Positions 1 through 12,290 are shown, counted from the first letter of the stretch. The stretch: 64,000 nucleotides of DNA from Molossus alvarezi (GCA_037176705.1 CM073893.1:18476074-18540073), one strand, 5' to 3'. Numbers and translations: made by a program. The notes: generated from the letters alone by a model not told the origin.

Positions 1-2913
1 TTCAAACGCTTGTTTATTCATTTAATCCAACTTCCACGAACTCATTCTCCATGCTCATTAGGGTTGACTAGGAATTAGAACCAGAGTGACATGCCAGGTT
101 ACTGGGAGCGGGGTAAGCAGCCTCTGTAAGGCCATCCCCCTGAGCCCGAGCCAGCAAGGCAGAGAAGGGGAGACGTGAAGTGGGAGCCAGGAGAAAGGAG
201 ATGGGCTGCAACCCATGCTGCCTTTGCCTGCCGGCCTGCGCCTTCCAGGGCGTTACCACAGAGTTCCCCAGGCCAAGCGCAGGTTAGGAGAAGCTGATGG
301 CGGAGGTCCAGGTGGGTTGTCCTACCTACCCAGTAGGCCACAACAACCTGGGCACCAGCCTTCCAGGGCTCAGTGTGGCTGCCCTTCACATCACCTTGCA
401 ACCGACAGCTTCTCTTGAGACTGTGCCAAATTCATTTGTTTTGGGGATGTGCTCCAGCTCAGCTTGAACTGACATCTCAAACCACCACTGTGCTGTACTG
501 AGGAAACTGTCCACAGTCTCCTAATATCCTCCCCTCTCAAGAGCTCTGTGCTTTCCTCTCGAGTGACACGGGAGGTTGGTACGAAGTCAATGGAACCACG
601 GGGACTTGGGGGACAGCCACGTCTGGATCTAACCCTGGCCCCGCTACTCATACTTCACCTTGAGCATCACTGAGCTTCTGTTTCCTTCTGGTAACATGAA
701 GCAAAAGAGGGCTTGCCTCGCGGGGTGGCCTTGGAATCAGTGAGAGACACGGTGTGCGACTTGCCAGCCCAGGAGATGCTCCCATGTCATCCGCAGTCAC
801 CCAAGGGGCTCACCACCAGCGAAGAAAGAATTTCACTTCAGTGTGGAATCTGGGCAGGAGCCACAGGCGCAGGAGTCGGAGAATGGCAAGGCGTGTCCCC
901 GGGCGCATGTGGACACGTGGAGGCGGCAGGGAGGGGAGCCTTGAACGTGGTCCTGGGGCAGCTGGCGTCTGAGCAGGGCGCAGGGGGGGAGCAGCCGCGG
1001 CCTCTCAGAACAGCGGCCGCTGACAGTCCTGCTCCTTAGGTCCTGTTCCCAGATGCTTCGCAAGTCCTCGGCTCAGTCCTCGGAGCCACGCTAGGAGGCA
1101 CGCGCGCTCGCCCGGTGTGCAGACGGGAAAGCAGAGGCCCGGGCCTGTCCAGGGAGCAGGCGGGGCACAGGCCGCCCCAGGGCCCGGAGGCAGGAGCCGA
1201 GGACGCGGGAGAGATTTAGGACACCAGGTCGCCCCGCACCATTTCTGGGAGGTAAGGGCGGGGCCGCGGGCGCCTCGCAGGCCCGTCTGCGGGACGGCAC
1301 AGCCCCCACGGGACTGGGCGCCGGGGCGTCCCCGCCGAGAGTCCAGTGGTTGGGCAAGTGAGTCCCAGCTCGGGAAAGGCATGGGCCAGAGGTACTGAGT
1401 GGGGGGTGGTCACTGAGATTTGGGAGCAGCGAAGTCTGAGTGAGGAGGACGCCGTGCATTCCTCGCTGCGGCTGGGGCCTTGGAACTGCGCCCGTTCGCC
1501 TGGGCCCCCTGGTAGTTTCGCCTTCTGCCACTGTCTCCCACCGGGCTTTCTGCTCCCCGCAGCGGAGGCTCAGGAGGGAGCCGTGCTCCTCACCCGCAGC
1601 CGCAGGAGTCCAGCCCTCTGTCCTTCCTCCGCGGGCCATCGGCTCTTTCTAGGCCTGGCAACACTGCCTCAGTCTTGTCTCCGCCAGTTAGCTATGTCGG
1701 CCAGAGCTGCTCATTAAGATACCCCAAAGGCCAGGCTGACACATCATTTACAAAAGTGCCACTGGGACAAAGGGTGGCCCCTGCCCTCTGGAGGTCCTGA
1801 CGGGGCCCCAGCTTCGGGAACAGAGGCAGGGCCCTAAGGGCAGCCTGTTGTTCCTGCTGTGGGGGAAGGAGCTCTGCCGACCTCCAGGCACCAGCCTGAC
1901 AGTGACGCGCCGTGACCTGCCCATCTGTATGAATGAGGCTGTGCCGCCCAGGCTGCGGGAGGAGAGAGGAGGGCACGCCTGCAGCCACCAGGTGGCGTCT
2001 GGCGACACCAGGCTGCCCTTCACCTTGACCAAGGACTGTTTTCCAAGTGGAGCAGCTTTCCTCAGCTGTCACTGTCAGTGTCCGTCTGGATGCAGGCGCA
2101 GCACAAGGCCTGAGCAGCTAGGAAACTGGTACCTCGAGGGCAGGGGCAGGGCACGGAGGGGAGCGGGTCTCTCACTGTCACCAACAGCAAAGGCTCTGGG
2201 CCCAGCCTCATGGTGTGGGGCCGGGCTCGGGTCCGAGCTGCCTGTGGAAAGGCGATGCCAAGCCCGTGGGCTACCTCGCTGGTGCCCCCTCCTCAGAGCT
2301 CCTCTCTGGGCCCCTCCAGCCCCAGGAGGTGAGTCGGCACCTCCTGTGCTGTAGGGTTCAGGAATGTGTCAGGTGCCTTCTCCACCAAATGAAACACTCT
2401 TCGCTGTCAGCCGTGCCTCCTCCATGCTCCGGGAAAAGGGAGACAGGGACCGGAGAGGCTGTGACCACTGCCTAGAGAGCCATGCCCTGCACTAAGCTGG
2501 GAGGTAGGGATGAGTTTGGATCTTGATCCCATCCAGAGGCTGCATATGAGGGTCCAAAAGGCTTCAGACCACTAGGAAACCCCAGCCCCAAGAGGAGCCA
2601 CAGTGTCTGCCCTCAGTCTGCAAGCATCACTTGTCTCTTCCAAGGAGCTGACCCACGAGGCCAGCTGCTAGGTCACTGAGAAGTGGCTTAGATCTCCTCG
2701 GCTCGAGGCGGGAGGAAGACATACCTGATGGGTGGGGCGTTCACTCCCATGTCCTGAGATGGATGAATAGGGAGCTCAGTCCCTCTGCTGCCTCCGCTTG
2801 GCCCAGGAAAAACAGCATGTTTTGCCTTCTAGGTGTATGTGGTCCTAGGGTCCTGTTAGCACCTTCCTGCTCAGAAGCTTGATCCTCTTCCTCTTTCAAA
2901 ACCGGGTGCATAC
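1..2913. other. GC-rich unassigned sequence with CpG-rich core (about 880-1700)
   Basis: I recognise no gene here. The stretch is GC-rich and, between about 880 and 1700, dense in CG dinucleotides with GGGGCGG-like and GCCGCGG-like strings, as in a CpG island. Open frames occur on both strands but overlap each other, look low in complexity (Pro/Arg/Gly-rich) and match no family I know. About 615-695 resembles a worn MIR. A first exon or promoter of an unrecognised gene is possible but nothing shows it. Confidence 0.4.
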
Positions 2914-3194
2914 TGTGTTAGTCAGCTTGGCTGCCATAACAAAACACCACAGACTGGGTGGCTGAAGCAATACAAGTTCATTTCCTACCATTCCAGAGGC
3001 TGGAAAGCCCCCTCAAGGTGCCTGCCCACTCAGTGCCGGCGAAGCTCTCTTCCTGGCCCGGCAGATCAGTGCCCACCTGTACCCTCACTCAACCTTAATG
3101 ATTTCCATAAGGTCTCATCTCCAAATGCACTCATTTCAGGGTTTAGGGCTTCAACATATAAATCTCGAGGGACAAATGTGGTCATTCCATAACA
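2914..3194 (-). mobile_element. MLT1-type MaLR LTR, internally deleted
   Basis: The plus strand opens TGTGTTAGTCAGCTTGG, runs through ACCACAGACTGGGTGGCT and ends CATTCCATAACA. This is the reverse complement of the MLT1 LTR (MaLR, ERVL-related): the element's 3' end (polyA side) lies at low coordinates. At 281 bp it is shorter than the usual ~370 bp, with loss in the middle. It is an ancient insertion shared across placental mammals. Confidence 0.8.
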
Positions 3195-3611
3195 GACACT
3201 CCTCTGCTTAGGACACCGGAGATCTAGTTCAGAGCACGAGCCACTTGAAGAGAGACATTCTGTGTTTCAGAAGAATGATAAATAGAAAAGTCACGAAAAG
3301 TAACAGACTTGAGTTGGAGCAAGGGGAGTTTGACAAGACAGTTTCTTGGAAGGGTGGCAGGTGGTTAATATAATCTCCGTGATGCTGATTTCCTTGTGTA
3401 TTTCCCATGGCCACACTCCCAAAACCTCAGCCCCGCTGCCCCGCAGACCATGCCCCTCGTGAGATGAGGACCCTGGTTTCTATGTATTCTCTGTGAAAGG
3501 TGGGCCTTTAAACAAAACCTCCTTCCTCTTCTCTCTCCACCCACCCATGAGGCTTCTTTCCTCCAGGCTGGGGAAAACCACTACCCCGCATTTCCAAGTT
3601 TAACCCATCTG
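3195..3611. other. Unassigned intergenic sequence
   Basis: Mixed-composition DNA after the MLT1 LTR. The only ORF is a short minus-strand frame with no family resemblance. I see no repeat signature or gene signal. Confidence 0.4.
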
Positions 3612-3700
3612 CCTTTTTTTAAATCCTCACCTGAGGATATTTTTCTGTTTATCTTCAGATAGAGTGGGATGGGAGAAGAGAGAGAGAGCAGGAAAAGTGA
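3612..3700 (-). mobile_element. Truncated Ves SINE, 3' tail only
   Basis: A poly-T run is followed by ATCCTCACCTGAGGATATTT and CTTCAGATAGAGTGGGA, the reverse complement of the 3' end of the Ves copies elsewhere in this window. The tRNA-like head is missing. It keeps the terminal hairpin (TCCTCxxxxGAGGA) shared by this subfamily. Confidence 0.7.
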
Positions 3701-3803
3701 TGGAGAAAGGGCAGCTGAAGATGGTGGACTTTGGCAAGTTGGGGAGCAAGCTGTTTAAGGAAGAGATGAAGGAAAGGCCTTTAAGGCAAAGGCAGATGGG
3801 TTA

Positions 3804-3937
3804 GCTCTGGAAGGTTTGGCCCAGTGGTTGGAGCATCGGGCCACAGACCAATGAGTCTCAGGTTCAATTTTGGTCAAGGGCACGTACCTCCATTGTGGTT
3901 CATCCCCAGCCCCAGCTGGGGTCATGTGGGAGGCAAC

Positions 3938-3993
<56 letters not shown>
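3804..3993 (+). mobile_element. Ves SINE with expanded (TC)n, 3' end lost
   Basis: A tRNA-like head (GGTTTGGCCCAGTGGTTGGA ...) is followed by a degraded B-box region, the GGGCACGTACCT core and a (TC)n run at 3941-3993. No hairpin or A-tail follows, so the 3' part is missing or was lost at the microsatellite. Head and core are diverged from the consensus of its neighbours. Confidence 0.8.
3941..3993. repeat. (TC)n microsatellite grown from a SINE tail
   Basis: About 25 uninterrupted TC units lie at the position where other Ves copies carry a short CTCTCTC tract. Confidence 0.95.
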
Positions 3994-3995
<2 letters not shown>

Positions 3996-4000
3996 GCCAA

Positions 4001-5469
4001 CCTCCTACTCCTGTCACTGATGCTACAACTCTAGAAAGCTCCCAGCAGGCCATGCTTTCCTTCCAGGCTCCCTCCACAGTTCCCCACCCACCCAGTTCCA
4101 AATCTCAGACTACACCATGCCTCAAGCTCTAGTTTCACTTATGAGCTGCACTGGCCTCAATTTCTGGGACGTGGAGCCATCCGGTAGCTAAAACAACAGT
4201 CCTTACTGTATGGTCTTTGCCAGGCTCTTTCTTGTCGGTGTTATCTGTGACTTAGGTGGCCAAGAAGTAACCCATTGGTCAAATGACCGAGTGACACAAG
4301 GCAAGGGGGGCCAGATGCCTGATTAGGAGGTGTAACAAAATCAACAAGGAGCGTGACTGGCGGCAGTCCTGGGCTGCAGCTAACCATGGCTAGATTTATC
4401 AGGATGAATATGAATGAAGTCCTACCCATGTCCAAAAACAAAATTCCAACTCTGCAAAAGAAGCATGGCTGCCCAAACAAGGGTTTATGGTAACCCAGAT
4501 GCCCTGAGTCTGGCCCATGATGTGTTGCCTGGATTCTTGTGGCACTTTCTGTCTGGAGCACTGGCCACTCGTCTCTCCCTTGCTGGCCCTTCCTGTGGTC
4601 CTTCTCTCGCTGCAGCGGGCAGGCCCCGGGGCGGCGGCCGTCAGTCACGTGCACACGGCCAGAACGTTGAAGAGACGTGGCGTTGAGCTGCGGTGGTCCT
4701 GGAGGTCGTGGGAGAGGATGGGGTCCCTGGAGAGAGGGAAGCAAAGACAGAGGCAAGAGGGCACAGGGGAGACCCCTGGAAGGAGAGGAGAGAGATGAGA
4801 AATGTGGGAATTGTCATGAAAGCCAGAAAAGGGGTTCGAAAGCACAGGACGGTGCAGGGCCGTGAAGGCTGCGGGGACCAAGCAGCTTAGGCCAGTAGGA
4901 GTTGGGGCACCTTTCCACAGGAGGAGTGGCAGATGGGCAGTAGTGGGTCATGAAATAAATGAAAGGCTTTCAGGTAATGAAGGGAAAACAATAGAGTGAT
5001 GCCTTTGTTTTCCGAAGGTTGGAGAAATGTGTAGTTACCAACTGCTGCATATCAAATCCCCAAACCCAGTGAGTTACATGAAATCCAGTGTTTGTTGTAG
5101 GTCTTGGGGTTGGCTGTGGGCCACCCAATCTAGGCAGGACTGGCCGAGATGGCTCTGCTCCTAGTGTCTGGTGACGGAGAAGTGTCAAAGAGCCAGTGGG
5201 AGCACAGGCTTCCTGGGGCCCAACATCAGAACTGGCATAGGGCACTGCCACCCCATCCCACCGAACCCCAAGTCAGAGGTGGAGAAATGCACTCCGTGGG
5301 TGATGGGAGGAACTTGCAGAGCCATGTGGTAGAAGATGTGAACACAGGGACAGTGAGGAATTGAGGCCGAGTCCTGCTGTCGTGGGAGACAGGAAGGAGC
5401 CACCGGACAAAGAGACGGGACGAAATTTCGCGAACACTGTGAACCCTGTGACAGGCACTGGATTTTCAC
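4001..5469. other. Unassigned intergenic sequence
   Basis: Purine-rich in the middle (about 4680-4870) with long GA-rich strings. ORFs on both strands are mutually overlapping and resemble no protein family. I see no repeat I can name. Confidence 0.4.
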
Positions 5470-5640
5470 GTGTGGCTCTGCCAGTTACTAGCAATACAGC
5501 TGTGGCTCAGTCACTGAAACTGAGACTCCATTTCATTATCCATATGTGGAAACTATCACCTTGCATCACAGTGTAGAAATTAAATGAATGTAAAAAGTGC
5601 TTCATCATAAAATGAAAATCTACATAAACAACACTGTAGG
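5470..5640 (+). mobile_element. MIR SINE remnant
   Basis: TCTGCCAGTTACTAGCAATA, then CCATTTCATTATCCATATG and a downstream TAAATGAATGTAAAAAGTGC segment follow the core order of the ancient MIR SINE in plus orientation. It is heavily mutated. Confidence 0.6.
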
Positions 5641-7204
5641 TTTCTGAGAGAGGTAGGAGACTGTCACTGAATGGCAGGGACACAATGGCTCCTTTCAAGT
5701 ACTGAAGGGCATTCCTGTGGAAGGAGATGAGGCACAAAGAGGCCTGTGTTACAGACCAAGGTGGATGATGGGAATGAGGGGGTGATGATGGGGGTGGGGT
5801 TATGCCATAAAAATAACATTTTAGTCATGAGTAGAGCTCAAACGTGGCTTTAGGAGTTGGCGATCACTTCATCACCGGGGGTCAGGGACAGAGCCCGACT
5901 AACCTATCTCTAGAGAATACTTGGAGGGAGATGCAGCCACTCGTGGGTGGTTGGATGGATCAGAGTTCTTAGCCAAGGCCCATCCCCCACCACAACCCCC
6001 AGGGTTGTCCAAATTTCTCAGTGATTCCAATGGCATTTGGTAGGTACAGGCCAGGGGTACCAAATCTCTGACAATGCTCAAGACTGTCCTAAACAATGGA
6101 AAATGATGGCACTCAAAATACCATCAGTGCCCCTGTTGATCAAAACCGGAGAAGGTAATTTCAAAAAGCCAATCATGAGACTCCAAATAAATGCACGTCT
6201 CACTTTTAGCAAGCCCAACCCACCATCGGTCCACAATGCCTCACTGCCCTAACTGGAAAAGCAGCTGACGTCAGAAGAATCTTAAATATGACTAAACAGG
6301 CACAGTCATAACAGCAAAACGTTATAACCCATATCAAGAGTAAAATTACATTCCAAGTTGGATGAAACAGTCATATATATACATGATTGTAGAAAGGGCT
6401 GTTCAAAAGCTGACAAGCACATAAGTCATCAATTATTCTGGCATGTAAAGAGAGTCAACTCCCCCGCTTGGAGACCCCCACATTAACTATAAAGTTGACA
6501 TGCTACCTCAAATGAACAATACACGCTTAATGAACTGTATTTTGTTTGCCACTTAGAACACAAAAGGCTCTTTGGAGACCCGTTTTCTTTTTTAAAAATT
6601 GGCGAGGCAGTTTGAGCTAGTACCTTCTTTTCCATCATCATTCACATTTTCTTGATTAGGGGGCCGGGATCAAACTAGTAGATTCAGTAAACATTTGTTG
6701 TTGCTGATGATGGTGTTTCTCTCGCCGAGGCATCTCGAAAAGAAAGGGCTGATCCTGCATTCTCTGCTTCACCCTTTTCTCCCCTGTGGCTTATTCAGAA
6801 CCCATGTCCTTCATGGTTGGCCAGAGAGTGGATAGAAGAGTGGTTTCCCTTCCTGCAGGGCCAGGCCACTCTCGATGACTTCTTGAAAGGAGTTCTCAGA
6901 ATGCACAGTCCTCAGAGGCCCTGATGGCGCCCATCGGGGCCAATCCTCAGGGACCGGGCAGGCAGGAAGAACTGCGGCGAATGTGTCACTCTGCAGCAAC
7001 CTTGGCAAAGAGGGGTGGAGCCTTCCATCTGTCAGTTAGGGTTTGGGCATTACAGTAGTCATAATTGGAGCTTTCCCAGCATGTTGAAGGGACATTTTTA
7101 AACAATTTTTCAGAAACACACACTTGTGCAGCAAAGCAAACTGAGCATTATCCAGAACGCTCCTCTCAGATTTACCAACTAAAATTTGGGTTTGTCAACC
7201 CATG
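5641..7204. other. Unassigned intergenic sequence
   Basis: Contains a GATG/GGGTG-rich low-complexity patch near 5760-5805 and otherwise ordinary AT-mixed DNA. No gene or repeat recognised. Confidence 0.35.
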
Positions 7205-7690
7205 GTCTTTGGTGTTAATTTAGTACCAACAGGAATCCCCAATTTGGGGTGTGCGGAAGAAGAAAGCTTTATTCAGTGCAAACAGTGCAATGGCGATACA
7301 GCACAGGTGTGAACACAGCACTGCCATTAGGCAGCCCTGGGACCGGGCGGCCCTGGGACCGGCCCCCAGCGGACAGCACGGTCAGCTTCAGCCCTGCTCG
7401 GCTCCGCTGAGCCGGCGCCAGCGGGAAACACAGTTTGATTGGTCCAAAAGGCACTGTCCTGCCGGGTCTGAATGGAGCCACTCTGATTGGTTAGTGAAGA
7501 GAGAGGTACAGCTGTGCAGCTCTGATTGGACGGGGAAGCCTCGGTCCTATTGGTTGAATGGGATTCCAGGAACTGCTCTGTGAGGGCCGCTGGGAGGGCC
7601 GAGCACAGGGCAGGCAGCCCCTCGGGGGCCTCTCCCTGGGTGCAGTCTGTGTGAGCCTCTGTGCAGAAATGGCTGCGGGGCTGTTTTTTA
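7205..7690 (-). mobile_element. Solo LTR-like element with four CCAAT boxes, minus strand
   Basis: On the minus strand this GC-rich block carries four CCAAT boxes (plus-strand ATTGG at 7438, 7486, 7525 and 7549). An AATAAA polyadenylation signal follows (plus-strand TTTATT at 7268-7273), then TTCTTCTTCCGCACACC. CCAAT boxes, GC-rich leader and AATAAA in this order are what an ERV LTR looks like. Exact ends, family and TSD are not determined. It could alternatively be a host promoter, but the close AATAAA favours an LTR. Confidence 0.5.
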
Positions 7691-8282
7691 ATTTATTTAT
7701 TTTTCACCTATTAAAACATCTATTCGTTTGTAGGAGAGCTTTAAGTCGATCATTTCAGAAGTATATACAATTCTAAAAATCATTGTTATTCTATGTAAAA
7801 GCGTATGACAATTTGAATAGGGTACATGGACTTCTTTCTGCAGATAGTCTACAAAAAGAGTGAGCTGACGAGCTGAACGTGAGAGTTACATCAGAATGGG
7901 GGAGGGGGAGAAGCAAGCACCAGAACCTAAATAGAGCAACTTCAGGTTATTTAGTATAGGGACAAAAGACTCAAACACTTAATTAGAGCCTAAAGGCGTC
8001 ACTGCATTGAAGCTGCCAGAAATTTTGATTCTGAGTCCCTCAGAAAAAAATTACACTGTCTAGACTATAGCCTATTTAACAAGACAAAAGTGTATGGAAT
8101 TCATTTTAGAAATGTTTCTGCTTCCAGAAGAATTAAAACATGAAAGTGTTGCCATTAAGACTCACTCTTTCTAAAAAAGAAAAAGTAAAACAACTACATT
8201 TATTGAACATCTATTTTGTGTCAAGAATGTCATGCATTAATGCTAATCCTCTTAATAATCTTACAAAGTATTTATTATTATC
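7691..8282. other. Unassigned AT-rich intergenic sequence
   Basis: AT-rich DNA with no recognisable exon or repeat. Confidence 0.35.
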
Positions 8283-8525
8283 TTCTTTTTTTCAATTTTA
8301 TTTTATATTGGTTTCAGGTGTACAGCTTGGTGGATAGACAATCATATGCTTTTTACATAGTGTTCCCCTTGATATTTCCAGTATCCCAACTGGCACTATA
8401 CATGGCTATCACAGTACTATTGATTATGTTCCCTATGCTGTACTTCCGTCCCCATGACTATTTGTAACTACCAATTTGTACTTCTCAATCGCTTTTTCAC
8501 CAGTCCCCCAGCCCCCTCTCCCTCC
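8283..8525 (-). mobile_element. L1 3' end fragment
   Basis: TTTTATATTGGTTTCAGGTG, then GTACAGCTTGGTGGATAGAC and the CCCCATGACTATTTGTAAC segment match the reverse complement of a mammalian L1 3' UTR as seen in laurasiatherians. Only about 240 bp remains; ORF2 is absent. Confidence 0.75.
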
Positions 8526-9048
8526 GGCAACCACCAGCTGGCTCTGCGGGGAGCCTGGCACACAGTGAGCCTGATCCAGCTGTTGGTGAGCTCTGGGATG
8601 TTCAGATAAAGAACCAGAGAACAGCCCCCGGTTGTCACCGTGGATAAACAGCTGGTCAGAAGCCTTGGTATGTTGTTACAGCAGCACTCCGCTCACTGGC
8701 CTCAATTTCTGGAGATGAAACGGCATCATGTACTCACTGTCATCTTTGAGTTTTCTGGCTTAACTCTTGCTTTTTAAAAAAAACTGGGACTGTGCACATC
8801 AGACTGCACAAGGTACTTTAAGCTGTTCAAACCACCCCACCACCCCTGCTCACCAGGAAGCGCCAGGCCAGTTTCTACAGCAGACAGGCCCCTTGCTCCA
8901 CCTCGCGCCCTTCGGGTCCACCCTAGGCCCTCAGCTCGAGGCGTGGGCATCAGCACTTACATGAACCAAGGCTTCTCCCCTGTGCACCTGGGCCTGGACC
9001 TAATTTCTGAAGGTAGCAACTTGTGGAAACATGACTGCCTTAACATTT
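8526..9048. other. Unassigned intergenic sequence
   Basis: Moderately GC-rich with a run of A around 8777. No exon or repeat recognised. Confidence 0.35.
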
Positions 9049-9063
9049 AAAGTGTCTGGGGGA

Positions 9064-9265
9064 GCCTGGCCGGTGTGGCTCAGTGGTTGAGCATTGACCC
9101 ATGCAGCAAGAGGTCGCCAGTTTGACTCCCGGTCAGGGCACATGCCTGGGTTGTGGGGCCGATCCCCAGTTGGGGGCAGGCAGGAGGCGGTCAATCGATG
9201 TTCTCTCTCATCGATGTTTCTCTCTTCTCTCTCTCTCTCAAATCAATAAAGAAAAATAAATAAAT
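9064..9265 (+). mobile_element. Ves SINE, AATCAATAAA-tailed subfamily, with TSD
   Basis: Head GCCTGGCCGGTGTGGCTCAG, then TGGTTGAGCATTGACCCATG and a TCTCTCATCGATGTTTCTCT arm, ending AAATCAATAAAGAAAAATAA. A 15-bp TSD with one mismatch flanks it: 9049-9063 and 9266-9280 (AAAGTGTCTGGGGGA / AAAGTGGCTGGGGGA). The subfamily differs from the hairpin-tailed copies in both head and tail. Confidence 0.95.
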
Positions 9266-9280
9266 AAAGTGGCTGGGGGA

Positions 9281-10189
9281 GTATGTGTGAGGAGAAATAT
9301 TCCAGGAAAGTCCTGGCTCATGTCCTTCTGGAAAGACATGTGTTTTCCTAACATATTACTTTGTGTTACACTCACCAAGGAGTTTATGACCCACATGGGC
9401 TCCCTTCTTTCTCTCTCCGCCCCTAAATGTTAGCTGGGTTTAGAAATAAACATTCAGGAAAATTAGAGGCAATGTTTATGTATTTTAGTGTCACTAAAGA
9501 TCAAGTTCATGTTTATAAAGAGTGTTGGCACCATTCATTGATCCGGAAATAAAGCTGACCAAGGGAAAAGATTTGGCAGACAGAGGCGCGCAGGAGAGGA
9601 CTGCAGGAGCAGGTAGTTACTTGCTGGGTTATAGTCATTCTTACATAAATAAAAGTTGTAACATTAAGTGGCAAATTAAAATTAAAACTCTGCTGCATAT
9701 TGATAGATATGTATACTCACTAGTCATTTACTAATGAGCTCTTTCTATCATCACATAGGAAACAGGTTTAATGTCTTACCTTTGTAAAAACGGATAAATA
9801 GTTAGTTCTTCATTACTTTTCCATTCTACACGATCTTTACAGATCCCTAAAATTCTATGAATTCAATTGTTGCATACTGAAACTACACTCAAATGTGTAA
9901 TAAAAGATTTAAAATACGGTTGCAGTCTATTATCAATATTTTCCTTTTCATGTTTTGAGTTATTGTCAAAGAGGTTCATAAAATAAATGAGTAAGCTTCA
10001 TGGGGAGTTCAGTAGGCAATACCCAAGATAAATAATTGGAAGGTGCTGGATGAGCCATCCACACCCATGATTAATAAACTGATCTAAATTAAACTTGATC
10101 CTGAAGTCACCTAGTGAACCAGGTAAACGGAGTTGAAAGTTAAACACTAGAACCAAAATACATGGTAAGCCAGGTAAATAAAGTCTTTT
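9281..10189. other. Unassigned AT-rich intergenic sequence
   Basis: Ordinary AT-rich DNA. Small ORFs lack any family resemblance. Confidence 0.35.
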
Positions 10190-10203
10190 AAAATACACAA
10201 TCA

Positions 10204-10427
10204 GCCCTGGCCAGTGTTGCTAGGTGGTTAGAGGATTGGCTCTCCCACTGAAGGGTCTCAGGTTTGATCCCTGGCTCCAGCCGGAGTGTGTGTGGGAGGA
10301 AACCATGTGCCTCTCTCACATTGATGTTTCTCTCTCTCTCTCTCTCATTCCCCTCCCTTCTACTTTCTCTAAAAATCAATGGAGAAAAATATTCTCAAGT
10401 GAGGATTAATAAAAAAATAAATAACAT
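10204..10427 (+). mobile_element. Ves SINE, hairpin-tailed, with perfect TSD
   Basis: Head GCCCTGGCCAGTGTTGCTAG and a TTCTCAAGTGAGGATT tail before the A-rich end. A perfect 14-bp TSD (AAAATACACAATCA) lies at 10190-10203 and 10428-10441. The core is reduced relative to other copies. Confidence 0.95.
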
Positions 10428-10441
10428 AAAATACACAATCA

Positions 10442-10985
10442 GAAATAACACATGGAAAAACATCTTAATACTATAGTAATGTCAAACAAGATTTAACTCT
10501 TCATCCCCAAAGGTTGTTTCATAGAAAGTCTGTAGTTTTTAGGTATTCCTTGTCTCTATCACATCTTAGAAAGTGCCCTTGGCAGGAGAACACATGCTCC
10601 TCTGCACAGCATCTTTGGGGCTTGTGTGGTGGCTGTCTGTACTAAGTATACGGGGAAAAATGTTTAAAATGACCATGGGAAAGGATGCTTACAGCCAAAC
10701 ATTACAGAAAAACAAAAATGGAGAAGTGAACATATCAATTTACCTGTTTTCTCCACAAAAGATCATTACAATGAAAGTAGAGGATTTTTAATTTGTTTTA
10801 AACAGAAGCTTACAGACAGAGAGAACAGGGGCTCAGGGCGACAGCTGGAAGCTGTGTCTGTGTGTGCGAGGTCCTGGGAGGCTCTGAGGCGCATGATGCC
10901 ACATTGTCCAAGACTATCTGGTGCCGAGTAACTCTAGTTTACTTAGGATTTCAACCCAAACTTCGAAACTCATTCTAGTAGTGTA
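10442..10985. other. Unassigned intergenic sequence
   Basis: No exon signal or repeat recognised. Confidence 0.35.
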
Positions 10986-11480
10986 ACAATGGTCATAAAA
11001 CAAAGCATTAAAAATTCTGAGGAAAATGATTCTCAATCTACAATTCTATACCCAAACTGTCAATTAAATGAGAGAATAAATTAGAAACTACAGATGCTTG
11101 GAGTATCATAACTGTTCCCCAGTGATAACCTTGCCTGACAGTCATCTGAAAGGGTACCTACCACTATGTACCCTTTCTCAGGAATCTTCTGAAAGATATG
11201 CCCCACCAAACTGAGAAAGAAAAAAATGGTCCCCAGGAAACAAGGGATTCCCAGGATATATATGGAGGGAGCGCCCTGGAGACACCTGTGCAGCAGGTGT
11301 AGTGATTAATTGGTCCAGACTGAAGGTAGTCAGAGGCTTTCTTTAGATAGAAGAAGGTGGAAGAAGGATGTTTTCAGATACCTGATGTGCTTCAATGCAC
11401 TGAGCAAAGGTTACAAAATTGGGAGAAGAATTTTGCTATAGATTAGTCATAAAAGTTTAGAAAACCCTCCTGCAACCCCC
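10986..11480 (+). mobile_element. Old L1/HAL1-like remnant
   Basis: TCTACAATTCTATACCCA, ACCCTTTCTCAGGAATCTTC, TGCCCCACCAAACTGAGAAA and the later CAGCAGGTGTAGTGATTAAT occur in the order seen in old mammalian L1/HAL1 copies. Reading frames are lost. Name assigned from memory; edges approximate. Confidence 0.5.
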
Positions 11481-12071
11481 CCCCAATACAATTTTTACAT
11501 TCAGGAAAATAAGTTCAATAAGAAAAGGAAAAGTAATCTTAGTACACAATATCACAAAGCTGAAACAGCATTTACATTGTCATAATAACAGACACTGAAT
11601 CGTGATGCAACCAGAAACAAGTGTAACTAGACGGTGAGATGGAAGTGTGTGGAGAGAAGATCAGGTGAAGGACCCCTCCCATCATGGAAATTCAAAGACA
11701 ATGCCTAAAATTGAGAAACTGCTAAGGGAAAATACCGGCATGTTATTTGGGGGTTTGGAGATAAATACAAAACAATCAGCTAGAATTGCTGAACCTGGTT
11801 GCTTCTGGGGAGGGATGATATATAGAATAGTTTCAAAGTAAGGTTTATAAAACTATTTGACCCTTTAAAATGTGTAGGTATAATTTTACTAAAATAACTA
11901 AATTCACAATAATGGAAGACCTTGTATTTATTACTACAACACACACATTAACATTAGCCTATCTGTCAACATGTATAGGAGAAATGTGCACTTACATTAA
12001 AAACAAAACTGAAAATCAAAAAAATTATGCCAATAATGTTCGAAGCTTTTGACACATTCTGACCTGTAATT
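11481..12071. other. Unassigned AT-rich sequence
   Basis: Holds CCCCCCCCC at about 11477 and AT-rich DNA. The late part (11870-12050) may belong to an old L1, but I cannot show it. Confidence 0.3.
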
Positions 12072-12085
12072 AAGAAATTATTACA

Positions 12086-12236
12086 GCCCTGGTCAATTTT
12101 GCTCAGCAGTTAGAGCATCGACCTGTGGACCAAGGAGTCAAGGGTTCAATTCGGGCCAAGGGCACATACCTCGGTTGCAGTTTGTCCCTGGCTCTGGTCG
12201 GGGAGGCAACCAGTCGATGTGTCTCTCTCACATTGA

Positions 12237-12290
<54 letters not shown>

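Noticed and set aside
1091..1639. 182-codon minus-strand ORF in the GC-rich region
   Set aside because: GC-rich DNA has few stops by chance. The frame overlaps other open frames, is rich in Pro/Arg/Gly and matches no family.
3755..4000. Minus-strand ORF with a long Arg-Glu repeat
   Set aside because: It is the (TC)n tail of a Ves SINE read in reverse; the same happens at 12103-12343 and 43828-44085.
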